Below, one piece after another: positions 16,754 to 25,282 of a DNA stretch of 57,813 bases; positions within the stretch are counted from its first letter, which is position 1; each line of letters starts with the position of its first letter. Position numbers and translations under genes: made by a program. The notes below the pieces were generated by a model that made no database searches, was not told the DNA's origin, and saw only the letters and a program-made list of their open reading frames with translations. Source of the stretch: Candidatus Rokuibacteriota bacterium (GTDB taxonomy: Bacteria; Methylomirabilota; Methylomirabilia; Rokubacteriales; CSP1-6); contig QHSP01000040.1 of the NCBI GenBank assembly GCA_003220495.1, forward strand, positions 1 to 57,813. The letters run 5' to 3'.

Positions 16754-17643
16754 CGCGCGAGCTGGCGGCCGATGAAGTCCCGCATCATCGCGATCGCCTT
16801 GTCCGCGTCGGCGCCGGGCTGGCCGATGAAGCCGTGACGCGCACCGGGGAAGTGGACGCGCTCGATCGCGCCGCCCGCCTGCTGATAGGCGTGGACGAAG
16901 GCGTCGGTGATCGCCGCCGGCACGTTGTCGTCGAGCTCCGGGTGCGCGAGCCATACCGGCGGCAGCGCCCGGGTCTCACGGGCGGTCACGATGCGCGTGA
17001 CGCTCGCCTCGGCCATCTGCGCTTCGCTCAGAAAGTAGCCGTGGTGGGCGGCGATCAACCGCTTGGCGTCGAAGCCCGACCCGTCGTCCCGGCGTCCGAT
17101 CGCGTAGCGGAACCGCGCGAGCGGATCGGCGACCGGATAGAGCGCCAGGACGAACGCGACCGACTCGTCCCCTCGCGCGCCGTCGAGCGCGCCGTCGGGC
17201 GACACGATCGGCGTTCCCGCAAGCTCGGGCGCGCCGGGCCTGAGCCCGGCGAGCAGCGCCAGCTGACCTCCGCTCGAGCTTCCCACGATCCCGACGCGCC
17301 GGGGATCGACACCCAGGCGTCGCGCGTGGGCGCGCACATAGCGGATGCCCGCCGCCACGTCGGCGCTCGCCGCCGGATGCTTCGCCTCCGAGCCCTGCCG
17401 GAAGTCGAGCGAGACGACCACCAATCCGGACGCGGCCAGCGCGCGGCCGTGGAGCGCGCCCACCAGCCGATCGCCCCGGCTCCACGCTCCGCCATGGACG
17501 TCGACCAGCGCCGCCAGCGGCGCCTCGACTTCGCCGCGCGGCCGGTAGGTCCGGGCCAGGAGCTCCTTGCCCTCCGGCTTCGCGAACGGCGCGTCCGCTT
17601 CCTCGACTTCGTACGGCGCGGCCTGGTCGAATCGAACTTTCAT
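16750..17643 (-). CDS. Alpha/beta hydrolase, HSL-like esterase
   Basis: 297 residues. The oxyanion-hole motif HGGAW (50-54) and the nucleophile elbow GSSSGG with Ser123 place it in the hormone-sensitive-lipase-like (Abhydrolase_3) group; the acid and base are visible late in the protein as ELDDNVP and the His of GARHGFIG. No signal peptide, so it acts in the cytoplasm on short-chain esters or carbamates. It begins a three-gene minus-strand run with solute-binding paralogue 4 and the bicupin. The substrate is unknown. Confidence 0.9.
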   Translation of the reverse strand: MKVRFDQAAPYEVEEADAPFAKPEGKELLARTYRPRGEVEAPLAALVDVHGGAWSRGDRLVGALHGRALAASGLVVVSLDFRQGSEAKHPAASADVAAGIRYVRAHARRLGVDPRRVGIVGSSSGGQLALLAGLRPGAPELAGTPIVSPDGALDGARGDESVAFVLALYPVADPLARFRYAIGRRDDGSGFDAKRLIAAHHGYFLSEAQMAEASVTRIVTARETRALPPVWLAHPELDDNVPAAITDAFVHAYQQAGGAIERVHFPGARHGFIGQPGADADKAIAMMRDFIGRQLAR

Positions 17644-17674
17644 CGGTGCCCTCCTTGATGCCCGGGGCCTTCGA

Positions 17675-18628
17675 TCAGTCTCGAAGGGCGGGCAAGACCT
17701 CGGCGGTGAATCGCTCGAGCTGGGCGAGCTGATCGTCGCCCACGAACCGGATGCAGAGATCGCTGACCCCGGCCGCGGCGTACCGTCGGAGCGCGGTGAT
17801 CACCACGTCGGCGGGGCCGAGCCCCATCGTGCCGCGCGAGTGGACGCCTCCGCCGTAGTAGGTCGCCAGGAACTCCGTGGTGACCCGCTCGGCGGTGCGC
17901 GGATCGTTCTCCATGCGGACGGTCGTATAAACGCAGAGCTCGAAGCTCGCCTTCGCGCGACCGTGTCGGGCCAGCGCTTCCTCGGCCCGCTCGCGCACCA
18001 GGCGGCACTCTTCGGCGTGAACATAGGTCGTGATGATCCCGTCGCCGAGCCGGCCGAAGCGGTCGAACTGCGCGTCGAGCATCTCGCCGCGGTTCGCCGC
18101 CGTGATGAGGACCGGGGGCCCGGCCGGGTTCCACGGCAGTGGACCGAGCGTGTGATCGGTCAGCTCCACGTCGCCGTTGCGATGGGTGACCGGCTCGCCG
18201 CGCCAGAGCATCCGCCAGATCTCGACGTGCTCTTCCAGGCGGCGGACGCGCCGCTTGTGGTCGGCGCCGCACGCCGCCCACTCGCGCTCGGCCGACGGCA
18301 GGCTCCAGCCCACGCCGAGCCCCATGACCACGCGGCCGCGCGAGATCTGGTCGACGTTGGCGATCTGGTGGGCGAGCACGACCGGGTGCCGCAGCGCCGG
18401 CAGGAGCACGGCCGTCCCGAGCCTCACGCGAGTCGTGATTCCTGCCAGATAGGCCAGGGTCGTGAGCGGCTCGAGCCGCGGCTTGGCGACGATGCTGTCG
18501 CCGACCCACACGGCGTCGTAACCGGCGCGGTCGGCGTGCCGCGCCATCGTCCAGCATTCCTCCACGGGAGGTCGATGCGCGGACCGCATGACCACACCGC
18601 GGGTCGGAATGAGGACGCCGAGACGCAT
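17675..18628 (-). CDS. Luciferase-like (LLM) flavin/F420-dependent oxidoreductase
   Basis: 317 residues of the bacterial luciferase TIM-barrel superfamily. MRLGVLIPTRGVVMRS opens the first strand; DRAGYDAVWVGDSIVAKPRLEPLTTLAYLAGITTRVRLGTAVLLPALRHPVVLAHQIANVDQISRGRVVMGLGVGW is the classic core, where the PALRHP and GLGVGW segments contact the flavin or F420. Members either reduce F420 substrates or oxygenate small organics with FMNH2. The start ATG at 18628 is the first residue of the barrel strand. It is one of four LLM proteins in the window (others at 41748, 42746 and 50871). Confidence 0.9.
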   Translation of the reverse strand: MRLGVLIPTRGVVMRSAHRPPVEECWTMARHADRAGYDAVWVGDSIVAKPRLEPLTTLAYLAGITTRVRLGTAVLLPALRHPVVLAHQIANVDQISRGRVVMGLGVGWSLPSAEREWAACGADHKRRVRRLEEHVEIWRMLWRGEPVTHRNGDVELTDHTLGPLPWNPAGPPVLITAANRGEMLDAQFDRFGRLGDGIITTYVHAEECRLVRERAEEALARHGRAKASFELCVYTTVRMENDPRTAERVTTEFLATYYGGGVHSRGTMGLGPADVVITALRRYAAAGVSDLCIRFVGDDQLAQLERFTAEVLPALRD

Positions 18629-18654
18629 GCCGGCCGCTAGTGTACTCCGGCTCC

Positions 18655-19197
18655 TCAGCCCAGGAGCTTGCGAAGCGAGCCGAGCAGCCGGTCGGGGTCG
18701 AGCTCGAGGTCGGTGCGCCGCTCGGCGATCCGGCCCTTCTCGTCGACCAGCACCACGAGGCTCCCGTGCACGATGCGCTCGCGCGCGGTGGCGTTGGGGC
18801 CGAAGGCGCGGACCACGCGGCCCACGTCGTCCGACGCACCGGTCAGGAGATGCCAGCTCGCCAGATCGAGACCGTAGGCGTCCGCGTAGCGGCGAAGGAC
18901 CTCGGGACGGTCGGTGGCCGGATCGAGCGTGATCGAGACGAAATTCACGCGCCCGTCGAGCTTCTCGGTGCGGACCCGGCTCTGGGTCCGGGCGAGCTGC
19001 GCCGTGATGAGCGGGCACGCCTCCGCGCACGTCGTGAAGACGAAGCTGACGACGAGGACGCGGCCACGGAGGGTCTCCGACTTGACCACCGCGCCGGTCT
19101 GATCCACCAGCTCGAACGTCGGCATCATCTCCGCCTGTCCCCTCGAGCAGGCGGACAGGAGCAGAAGCCCGGCGAGCGCCGCCGCCAGCGCTCTCAC
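18655..19197 (-). CDS. SCO1/SenC family copper chaperone-like lipoprotein
   Basis: 180 residues from a GTG at 19197 that overlaps the upstream TGA (GTGA). The leader ALAGLLLLSAC is a lipobox, so the protein should be anchored outside the inner membrane. The thioredoxin-like SCO fold shows FTTCAEACP with Cys57 and Cys61 (CxxxC) and His144 in RIVHGSLVVLVDEKGRI, the three copper ligands of Sco1. Sco proteins metallate or reduce CuA in cytochrome c oxidase and related enzymes. No oxidase gene is in the window. Its position as the last gene of an ABC operon whose binding protein carries a NosL-like domain gives two independent hints of copper. Confidence 0.9.
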   Translation of the reverse strand: MRALAAALAGLLLLSACSRGQAEMMPTFELVDQTGAVVKSETLRGRVLVVSFVFTTCAEACPLITAQLARTQSRVRTEKLDGRVNFVSITLDPATDRPEVLRRYADAYGLDLASWHLLTGASDDVGRVVRAFGPNATARERIVHGSLVVLVDEKGRIAERRTDLELDPDRLLGSLRKLLG

Positions 19198-19820
19198 GTC
19201 GCCGCCACCGGCCACGCCGGGACGAGCCCCCTCGCGCGGGCGAGAATCGCGAGCATGACCAGCGCGTATCCCACCGGGATCAGCACGGGCTCGAGCCGCT
19301 GGAACCACTGGAGCGTCGTCGTCGACACACCCGACACCGCGAGGAGCACCCCGAAGGAGCCGAGACCGCAGTGCGTGAGCGAGGACACGCTGGCGCCGAG
19401 CAGGCCGACGATGCCGGCTCCGCTCAGCGAGCCGACCGCGCCCCAGCGCGTCGCCAACCCGCCGATGCCGAGGTACAACCCGACGAGCGCGGAGAACGAG
19501 ACAAAGAAGACCAGGTTCGACCACGTCAGCTCGTAGCTCCACACGGCGACACCGAAGGCAGGGTGCCGGCGCCCGTACTCGACCAGCGGCTCGCGCGCGA
19601 TCAGCGCGGCGGCGTCCGCCGCCGACGGGGTGAGCCTGACGATGCGGCGCGCGTTCTCCCACGCCGGATAGAGCCGCAGATAGTTCGGCGCACCGCCCAG
19701 ACCGGCCACGAGGATACCGAGGATCAGCGCGTGATAGACGACGAAGACGGCCAGGGTCGACGCCGCCACGGTCCAGCGCCGCGCGCGGACGCCTGTCCGC
19801 AGCGCGCGCAGCGCGGTCAC
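19194..19820 (-). CDS. Five-helix integral membrane protein, function unknown
   Basis: 208 residues, start GTG 19820 overlapping the ATPase stop (GTGA). Hydrophobic segments: about 18-42 (VAASTLAVFVVYHALILGILVAGL), then an outside loop of about 55 residues, then four helices packed from about 95 to 200. A His-Cys pair sits inside a helix (SSVSSLTHCGLGSFG), which could hold a metal or thiol. I do not recognise a named family. By operon position between ATPase and Sco-like protein it may help hand the imported solute to the chaperone; that is inference. Confidence 0.8.
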   Translation of the reverse strand: MTALRALRTGVRARRWTVAASTLAVFVVYHALILGILVAGLGGAPNYLRLYPAWENARRIVRLTPSAADAAALIAREPLVEYGRRHPAFGVAVWSYELTWSNLVFFVSFSALVGLYLGIGGLATRWGAVGSLSGAGIVGLLGASVSSLTHCGLGSFGVLLAVSGVSTTTLQWFQRLEPVLIPVGYALVMLAILARARGLVPAWPVAAT

Positions 19821-20626
19821 GGGCGCGGCTCCACCCAGGCGCGCCCGCTCTCCTCGCGCACCTGGGCGAGCACGCGCGCCTTGAGGGCCATGAACTCGGG
19901 GGTCGTGATGACCTCGGCGGGCCGCGGCCGCGGGAGCTTTACCGGCATCAGGTCGCGGATCTGGCCGGGCCGGGCCGTCATGACGGCCACGCGATCGGCC
20001 AGGAAGATCGCCTCGTCGATGTCGTGGGTGACGAACAGCACCGTCGTCTTCACCTCGCGCCAGACACCGAGCAGCAGCTCCTGCATCGCCAGCCGCGTCT
20101 GGGCGTCGACGGCCCCGAACGGCTCGTCCATGAGCATCACGCGCGGCCGGTTGACGAGAACGCGGGCGATTCCGACGCGCTGCTGCATGCCGCCGCTGAG
20201 CTCGCCCGGGTACGCGCGCTCGAAACCCGCGAGCCCGACCAGATTCAGATAGGACCGGGCCTGGGCCGACCGCTCCGTCGGTCCGATCCCGCGCATCTTG
20301 AGGCCGAACTCGACGTTGGCGAGCACGGTCTTCCACGGGAACAGCGAGTGCTGCTGGAAGACCACCCCGCGATCCGCGCCGGGTTCACGGACGGGCTCGC
20401 CGTCCACCACCACCCGCCCGACCGTCGGCTGCACGAAGCCCGCCACCGCGTTGAGCACGGTGGTCTTGCCGCAGCCGGACGGGCCCAGCAGCGCCACGAA
20501 CTCGCCCGGCGTCGTCATCAACGTGAACCGCCGGACCGCTTCCACCCGCCGGTCGTCGCGGCTGAAGGCGACACCGAGGTCGGTGATCTCGATGCGTCCG
20601 GTGGGCCTGTCGGGCGCCACGACCAT
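19817..20626 (-). CDS. TauB/SsuB-type ABC transporter ATPase
   Basis: 269 residues with a full ABC cassette: Walker A GPSGCGKTT (48-56), Q-loop at VVFQQHSLFPW (88-98), signature LSGGMQQR (143-150), Walker B VMLMDE (163-168) and the switch His in FVTHDIDEA. The FPW after the Q-loop and the DEPFGAVDAQTR segment are typical of nitrate/sulfonate/taurine-class ATPases. Start ATG 20626 shares a base with the permease stop (TGATG). It energises the permease encoded immediately upstream. Confidence 0.95.
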   Translation of the reverse strand: MVVAPDRPTGRIEITDLGVAFSRDDRRVEAVRRFTLMTTPGEFVALLGPSGCGKTTVLNAVAGFVQPTVGRVVVDGEPVREPGADRGVVFQQHSLFPWKTVLANVEFGLKMRGIGPTERSAQARSYLNLVGLAGFERAYPGELSGGMQQRVGIARVLVNRPRVMLMDEPFGAVDAQTRLAMQELLLGVWREVKTTVLFVTHDIDEAIFLADRVAVMTARPGQIRDLMPVKLPRPRPAEVITTPEFMALKARVLAQVREESGRAWVEPRP

Positions 20627-21471
20627 CAGGCTCCGTCCTTCTCGCGGCGAGGCAGCCACGGCATGCAGCGCGCGCCGACCAGCCGGACGACCAGGCTCGA
20701 CAGCATGCCGAGCACGCCGATCGTGAGCATGCCGACGACGATCTGGGCGTACTTCACGATCCCGTAGGCGACCCAGGTGAAGTACCCGACACCGAATTGC
20801 CCGGAAATCATCTCGGCCGAGATCAGGCAGATCCACGAGACGCCCATGCCGACCGATAGGCCCGTCACGATCGACGGCAGCGCCCCGGGAAGCACCACCT
20901 CGCGGAAGATCGCGGCGCGGCCCGCGCCCAGGCTCGTGGCGGCGCGCACGAGCTGCCGGTCGATGCCCTCGACGCCGTGGATCGTGTTCAGCACGATCGG
21001 AAAGAACGCGCCGAGCGTGGTGATGAACACGATGCTCGACCGCTCGGTGGGCCAGAGCATGATGCTGATCGGCACCCACGCCACCGCCGGGATCGGCCGG
21101 AACAGCTCGATCGGTGGGAGCAGGGTGTCCTCGGCGAACGCGAACCATCCGATGAGCAGCCCGAGCGCGACGCCGAGCACGGTGGCGATGGCGAAGCCGA
21201 GCCAGATGCGCTCGAGGCTCGCGAGGATGTGGCCGTAGAAGCTCCAGCTGCTGAACAGCTCGATCGCCTCCGCGAGGACGTCGCCGGGCGAGGGGATGTT
21301 CTGGAAGCGCACGTAGAAATCGAGGTCCCACAGGGTCGCCGCGTGCCACGCGAGGAGGAAGAGCCCGATGGACAGCGCGCGGAGGGCCGGCCGCCGCCAG
21401 CTCGTCAGTCCCAGGGGCGCGGCGGCCGCGGCCCGCGCGGCCGTCGCGCGGACGAGCTGCGCGGTGGCCAT
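20626..21471 (-). CDS. TauC/SsuC-type ABC transporter permease
   Basis: 281 residues, about six membrane helices. The cytoplasmic coupling loop with the EAA motif reads LVRAATSLGAGRAAIFREVVLPGALPSIVTGLSVGMGVSW. Preceding it, LPPIELFRPIPAVAWVPISIMLW is the standard signature of the nitrate/sulfonate/taurine permeases. The N-terminal 30 residues are Ala/Arg-rich and cytoplasmic. The gene abuts the binding-protein stop directly, without a gap, in the order binding protein, permease, ATPase. Confidence 0.95.
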   Translation of the reverse strand: MATAQLVRATAARAAAAAPLGLTSWRRPALRALSIGLFLLAWHAATLWDLDFYVRFQNIPSPGDVLAEAIELFSSWSFYGHILASLERIWLGFAIATVLGVALGLLIGWFAFAEDTLLPPIELFRPIPAVAWVPISIMLWPTERSSIVFITTLGAFFPIVLNTIHGVEGIDRQLVRAATSLGAGRAAIFREVVLPGALPSIVTGLSVGMGVSWICLISAEMISGQFGVGYFTWVAYGIVKYAQIVVGMLTIGVLGMLSSLVVRLVGARCMPWLPRREKDGA

Positions 21472-22905
21472 CTACCTCGCGGCCCCCAGCTTCTTCGCCT
21501 CCTCGAGCGAGAGGACCCTGCCGCCGTTCTTGCTCGCGAACGCCTCGGCCTCGTCCTTCCACGCGAAGGCGACGAGCGACGCGGTCGCGGCCTTGCCGCT
21601 GCCGCCCGCCACGTAGAAGGCGCGATGGGCGAAGAGCTTGAGGCCCGTCGGATAGTCGAACACGTAGGCCGCGTTGACCGCCCGGCCCCCCTGCTCCGCC
21701 TCCCGCAAGGCCCCCATCAAGCTCGCCAGCGAGGCGTAGGGCCTGATGGGCTCGCCCTTGAGCCACATCTCGGCCGCTGCGCGCGGGTCCTTGATCGACG
21801 CGCCCGTCGCATCTTTGCCTTCGAAAGGCGAGGTGCCGGCGACCATGGCGCGCTGATCGCGCGCGTAGTCGCGGCCGAGCTCACGGTACGCCTGTTTGAT
21901 GAAGCGGTCATCGATGAAGCCCTCGACGTCCGCGCCCTTGATGATTCCCATCTTCTGGAGCACCGACGCGTCGTACTTCAGCACCTCCACCCACTTGGGC
22001 TTCACGGTCGCGTCGAGCGTGAGGAAGCCGCCGCGCCCGAAGTAGAGGTAGAGCACCTCCTTGGGAATCGACGTCCACTGCTCCTGCTTCGTGGTCGCCT
22101 CCTCGGGATTCTTCGTGATCCACTCGTTGGCCTCGACGACGGCCTTGAGATAGGCCACGACGATCTCCGGGTGCTTCTCGAGGAAGTCCTTGCGGACGAC
22201 GGGACCGTGCAGGTAGGCGACCGACGCCTGGCTCCCGTCGAAGATCTTCCGCCCGAAGCCCTTGAACTCCATCAGCTCGCCCCACGGACAGAAGTCGGCG
22301 TGGGCGTCGATCTTCTTCTCCTGGATGCTGGTCGCCCCGATGGGCGGCGCCTGGTTGATCAGGGCGAAGTAGTCGGACGTGAGCCCGCGGTCCACCAGGG
22401 CCTTGAGCAGCATCCCGTGCGCGGCGGAGCCGAACGGCACCGAGACTCTCTTGCCCTTGAGATCCTCGAACCGGTAGATCGGCGCGTCGGCCGGCACCAC
22501 GATCGAGTTGCCGGAGCCGTGCATGTTGTACCCGGTCATCGAGACGATCACCGAGCGGAGGCTATTCGTCTCCTGGAAGCGGGCGATGTTGACGAGCAGC
22601 GGGTAGTCGCCCATGACCCCGATGTCGAGCTTGCCGGCCAGCATCTGGCTCGTGATCGGCGGCCCGGAGGTGTAGTCCTCCCAGACGACGTCGTATTTCG
22701 CGCCGGCGTATTTTCCGGTGTGCGGAAGATGTTTCTCGAGGAGCCCGAGCTGCTTGACCGTGATGCCGCCCGAATAGGTGTCCGTGCACAGGCTCTGATG
22801 GCCGATCCCGATGCGAATTGCTTCCTGCGCCGCGCCGGGCGCGGATACGAGCACGAGCGCGGCCACGAGGCCAACGCGCGAGGCGAGTGTTCCTGGCTTG
22901 ATCAT
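21472..22905 (-). CDS. TauA/SsuA-type ABC binding protein with C-terminal NosL-like domain
   Basis: 477 residues, far longer than the 320-340 usual for this binding-protein class. Residues 1-27 are a signal peptide ending APGAAQ. About 28-345 form the NMT1/SsuA-type fold (RIGIGHQSLC, AGKLDIGVMGDYPLLVN, LKGKRVSVPFGSAAHGMLLKAL). About 375-475 match the NosL fold: AAEMWLKGEPIRPYAS, AYVFDYPTG, AHRAFYVAGG, VAFAWKDEAEAFASKNGGRVLSLEEA. NosL is the copper-binding lipoprotein of nitrous-oxide reductase maturation; here the N-terminal Cys/Met copper ligands of classical NosL are absent, though His427 is kept. It is the first gene of the operon, and a 28-base repeated element lies about 110 bases upstream of the start. 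Ligand: a sulfonate by class, a metal or metal complex by context. Confidence 0.88.
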   Translation of the reverse strand: MIKPGTLASRVGLVAALVLVSAPGAAQEAIRIGIGHQSLCTDTYSGGITVKQLGLLEKHLPHTGKYAGAKYDVVWEDYTSGPPITSQMLAGKLDIGVMGDYPLLVNIARFQETNSLRSVIVSMTGYNMHGSGNSIVVPADAPIYRFEDLKGKRVSVPFGSAAHGMLLKALVDRGLTSDYFALINQAPPIGATSIQEKKIDAHADFCPWGELMEFKGFGRKIFDGSQASVAYLHGPVVRKDFLEKHPEIVVAYLKAVVEANEWITKNPEEATTKQEQWTSIPKEVLYLYFGRGGFLTLDATVKPKWVEVLKYDASVLQKMGIIKGADVEGFIDDRFIKQAYRELGRDYARDQRAMVAGTSPFEGKDATGASIKDPRAAAEMWLKGEPIRPYASLASLMGALREAEQGGRAVNAAYVFDYPTGLKLFAHRAFYVAGGSGKAATASLVAFAWKDEAEAFASKNGGRVLSLEEAKKLGAAR

Positions 22906-23018
22906 GCGCCTTTTTCTCCCGAGCTCTTTCTCTCCGCGGGCTCACGAGCGGACGGACGATGCCTCTGCCGTCTGCCGGTGCGCGGGTGGGCCAACAGTCG
23001 GAGACCTGGCTCCGCCAG

Positions 23019-23046
23019 TCAATGTCCAGGACTGTGGAATTTCTGT
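23019..23046 (-). promoter_or_regulatory. Repeated regulatory element upstream of the ABC operon (copy 1)
   Basis: Read toward the ABC operon, the element is ACAGAAATTCCACAGTCC followed by TGGACATTGA. It matches copy 2 at 24349-24376 with a few substitutions or gaps. It lies 114 bases upstream of the binding-protein start and 35 bases before the divergent response-regulator start. A short palindrome, CTGGC-TCC-GCCAG (23006-23018), follows on the operon side. The likely binder is the AraC-type regulator encoded between the two copies. Confidence 0.55.
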
Positions 23047-23080
23047 AGGTGACTGCGGCCTCCTGTGACAGGCTCGGGGC

Positions 23081-24298
23081 GTGAAAGCTCGGCGTGGTCA
23101 TGCGCAAGTGCCCGTCGTGCCAGGGGAAGCGGGCGAAATCCTGGAGGATCGAGCGCCCGCGCACTCGGACACTCGCCCCGTCGTGCTCATCGTCGACGAC
23201 GACGCCGGAATCCGAGACGCTCTGCGCTTCGCGCTGGATGAGAGCTATGCCGTCCTCGACGCGCCGCACGGACGGAGCGCCTTGGACATCGTGCGGACCG
23301 AGCGCGTGGATCTCGTCCTCCTCGACATCCTGATGCCCGAGGTGGACGGGCTCGAGATACTGCAGGAGCTCAAGGCGCTCGAGCCGGATCTTCCGGTCAT
23401 CATGTTGACCGCGGTGAAGACGGTGCGGACCACGGTCGCCGCCATGAAGCTCGGCGCCTCGGACTACGTCACGAAGCCGTTTCAGGAAGACGAGCTGCTC
23501 GCCGCGATTCGCCAGGCACTCGAGCAGCGCGCCCGGCGGCTCGGCGTGCCCGCGGAGCGAGACCGCGCCGACCGTGACGCGCGGCTGCCGCGGACGTACC
23601 GGCTTCTCCTCGTGGGAGGCGATCCCGGCTGGCGCGCGACGCTCGCCGTCGTGCTGGCGCGCGCGACCAGCGTGGAGACGAGCGCCACGCTCATGGACGG
23701 GCTGAACGACATGCTCAGACTTCGGCCGACCTGCGTCGTGCTGAACGTCAAGCGCTCCACGGCCGAGGCTGGGCGCTTCCTTGGCGCGCTGAACGCGCAG
23801 CTCCCCGCCTGCCCGGTGCTCGTGGTGTGCGACGACGTCTACCTCGGCACCCCGTCGGTGTGGGAGAGCCTGAACATCCGCGGCGTGCTTCGCCCGCCCG
23901 TCAGGTTCGACGATCTGCTGAGCCGGATCGGCGCGCTGCTCCCGCCCGGCAACGGCCTGAACGGCCCGTGGCCGCGGCTCGGCGAGTTCGTGGGTCGCAC
24001 CATCGCTCATCTGAGCCAGCACTACGATCAGGAGCTGACGGTCGAGAGCATCGCGGAGCTCACCGACATCTCGGCGAGCCACCTGGCCCATCTCTTTCGC
24101 TCGGAGATCGGGATGAGCGTCCGCGACTATCTCACCCGAGTCCGGGTGACGATCGCCCAGGACCTTCTGGCGCACACCGACGACAAGCTCGAGGCGATCG
24201 CCACGAGTCTGGGCTTCGCGGACACCTCTCATCTCGCGCACGTTTTCCAGCGGATCACCGGCAGGCCGCCGAGCGCCTATCGGCGCTCGACCCGCTGA
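23081..24298 (+). CDS. Response regulator with two receiver-like domains and AraC-type DNA-binding domain
   Basis: 405 residues from GTG 23081. Residues 34-147 are a complete receiver: acidic DDD at 39-41, phospho-acceptor Asp82 in LLDILMPEVDG, and Lys132 in VTKPF. About 172-285 look like a second, degenerate receiver (YRLLLVGGDPGWRATLAVVLARA ... CVVLNVKRSTA) with no phosphorylatable Asp. Residues 300-403 hold two AraC helix-turn-helices (VESIAELTDISASHLAHLFRSEIGMS and LEAIATSLGFADTSHLAHVFQRITGRPPSAYR). It sits between two copies of a repeated DNA element and between the ABC operon and the TauE gene it probably controls. No kinase is adjacent; the nearest is the hybrid kinase at 28772. Confidence 0.9.
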   Translation: MKARRGHAQVPVVPGEAGEILEDRAPAHSDTRPVVLIVDDDAGIRDALRFALDESYAVLDAPHGRSALDIVRTERVDLVLLDILMPEVDGLEILQELKALEPDLPVIMLTAVKTVRTTVAAMKLGASDYVTKPFQEDELLAAIRQALEQRARRLGVPAERDRADRDARLPRTYRLLLVGGDPGWRATLAVVLARATSVETSATLMDGLNDMLRLRPTCVVLNVKRSTAEAGRFLGALNAQLPACPVLVVCDDVYLGTPSVWESLNIRGVLRPPVRFDDLLSRIGALLPPGNGLNGPWPRLGEFVGRTIAHLSQHYDQELTVESIAELTDISASHLAHLFRSEIGMSVRDYLTRVRVTIAQDLLAHTDDKLEAIATSLGFADTSHLAHVFQRITGRPPSAYRRSTR

Positions 24299-24318
24299 TC
24301 GCCCGCCTTCTCTGCCCT

Positions 24319-24333
24319 GCCCGCTCCGCGGGC
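24319..24333. terminator. Short GC hairpin after the response regulator
   Basis: GCCCGC-TCC-GCGGGC is a perfect 6-base stem with a 3-base loop, 21 bases after the regulator stop and before regulatory copy 2. There is no T-run, so intrinsic termination is uncertain; it may only mark the transcript end. Confidence 0.3.
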
Positions 24334-24348
24334 GGCTAGCAACCCGAG

Positions 24349-24376
24349 ACACAGATTCCGCAGTCCTGGACATTGA
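24349..24376 (+). promoter_or_regulatory. Repeated regulatory element upstream of the TauE/SafE gene (copy 2)
   Basis: Reads ACACAGATTCCGCAGTCC then TGGACATTGA toward the TauE/SafE gene, whose GTG start is 66 bases downstream. It is inverted relative to copy 1 on the chromosome, but in the same orientation with respect to its target gene. That is the arrangement expected of an activator site or a shared promoter element and not of a transposon end. Confidence 0.55.
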
Positions 24377-24441
24377 TTCAGCTCTCCCGACGGGCGAAGT
24401 TCGCGGATACTCGCACATCGGCTCACGCCAGGGAGAAACGC

Positions 24442-25239
24442 GTGGATCATTGGCTGCTCGCATACGTGGCTATCGGCGCTTTCATCGGGTTCTTCGCCGG
24501 CATGCTGGGCATGGGCGGCGGCGGCATCCAGGTGCCGCTGACGACGATGGCCTTCGCGGCGCAGGGTTTTCCCCACGAGCACATGCTGCACGTCGCGCTC
24601 GGGACGGCGATGGCGACCGTGATCTTCACCTCGGTCTCGAGCCTGCGCGCTCACGACCGCCACGGCGCGGTCAACTGGGCCGTCCTGCGGCGCCTGCTCC
24701 CGGGGATCGTCATCGGCACGGGCCTCGGGACCTTACTCGCGCGCCACATTCCGACGTTTCCGCTGGCGGTGATCTTCGTCGTGTTCGTCCTCTACATGGC
24801 CTCGAGCATGCTCTTCAGCTGGAAGCCGAAACCGACGCGCCAGCTGCCGGGAACGGCTGGTCTTCTCGTCGCCGGCACCGTGATCGGCGTCTGCTCGGCG
24901 CTAGCGGCCATGGGCGGCGCCACGCTGACGATTCCGTTCCTGGTGTTCTGTAACGTGCCCTTTCACACGGCGATCGGCACGGCCTCGGCCGTCGGCTTTC
25001 CGATCGCCGTCGTGGGCACGCTGGGCTACCTCGTGAACGGCTGGGGCGCCGCCGGGCTCCCGGCGCACAGCGTGGGCTATATCTACGTGCCGGCGCTGAT
25101 CGGATTCACCCTGGGGAGCATGGTGCTGGCGCCCTTCGGCGCGCGGCTGGCGCACCGCACTTCCGAGCGCTCACTCAAGCGCATCTTTGCGATCGTCATC
25201 GGCGCGCTCGGGCTCAAGATGCTGGTCGCGCTGGCCTGA
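24442..25239 (+). CDS. TauE/SafE family membrane permease
   Basis: 265 residues from GTG 24442, six bases after GGGAG; a longer TTG-start frame is open but would begin inside the regulatory element. Eight or so hydrophobic segments; the two halves each start with the family motif: GAFIGFFAGMLGMGGGGIQVPL and GTVIGVCSALAAMGGATLTIPFLVF. TauE/SafE proteins export sulfite, sulfoacetate or other small organic anions, and many homologues are uncharacterised. It shares a regulatory element with the sulfonate-class ABC operon, fitting an uptake/export pair; a role tied to copper is also possible. Confidence 0.9.
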   Translation: MDHWLLAYVAIGAFIGFFAGMLGMGGGGIQVPLTTMAFAAQGFPHEHMLHVALGTAMATVIFTSVSSLRAHDRHGAVNWAVLRRLLPGIVIGTGLGTLLARHIPTFPLAVIFVVFVLYMASSMLFSWKPKPTRQLPGTAGLLVAGTVIGVCSALAAMGGATLTIPFLVFCNVPFHTAIGTASAVGFPIAVVGTLGYLVNGWGAAGLPAHSVGYIYVPALIGFTLGSMVLAPFGARLAHRTSERSLKRIFAIVIGALGLKMLVALA

Positions 25240-25282
25240 GAGCGCGGCGCGCCGCGCCGACGCGCGCCTGTAAATCTCTGAT

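Noticed and set aside
23019-24384. Sigma-54 promoters in the repeated elements
   Set aside because: GG-N10-GC fits copy 1 but spacing is N11 in copy 2, and the regulator is AraC-type, not NtrC-type.
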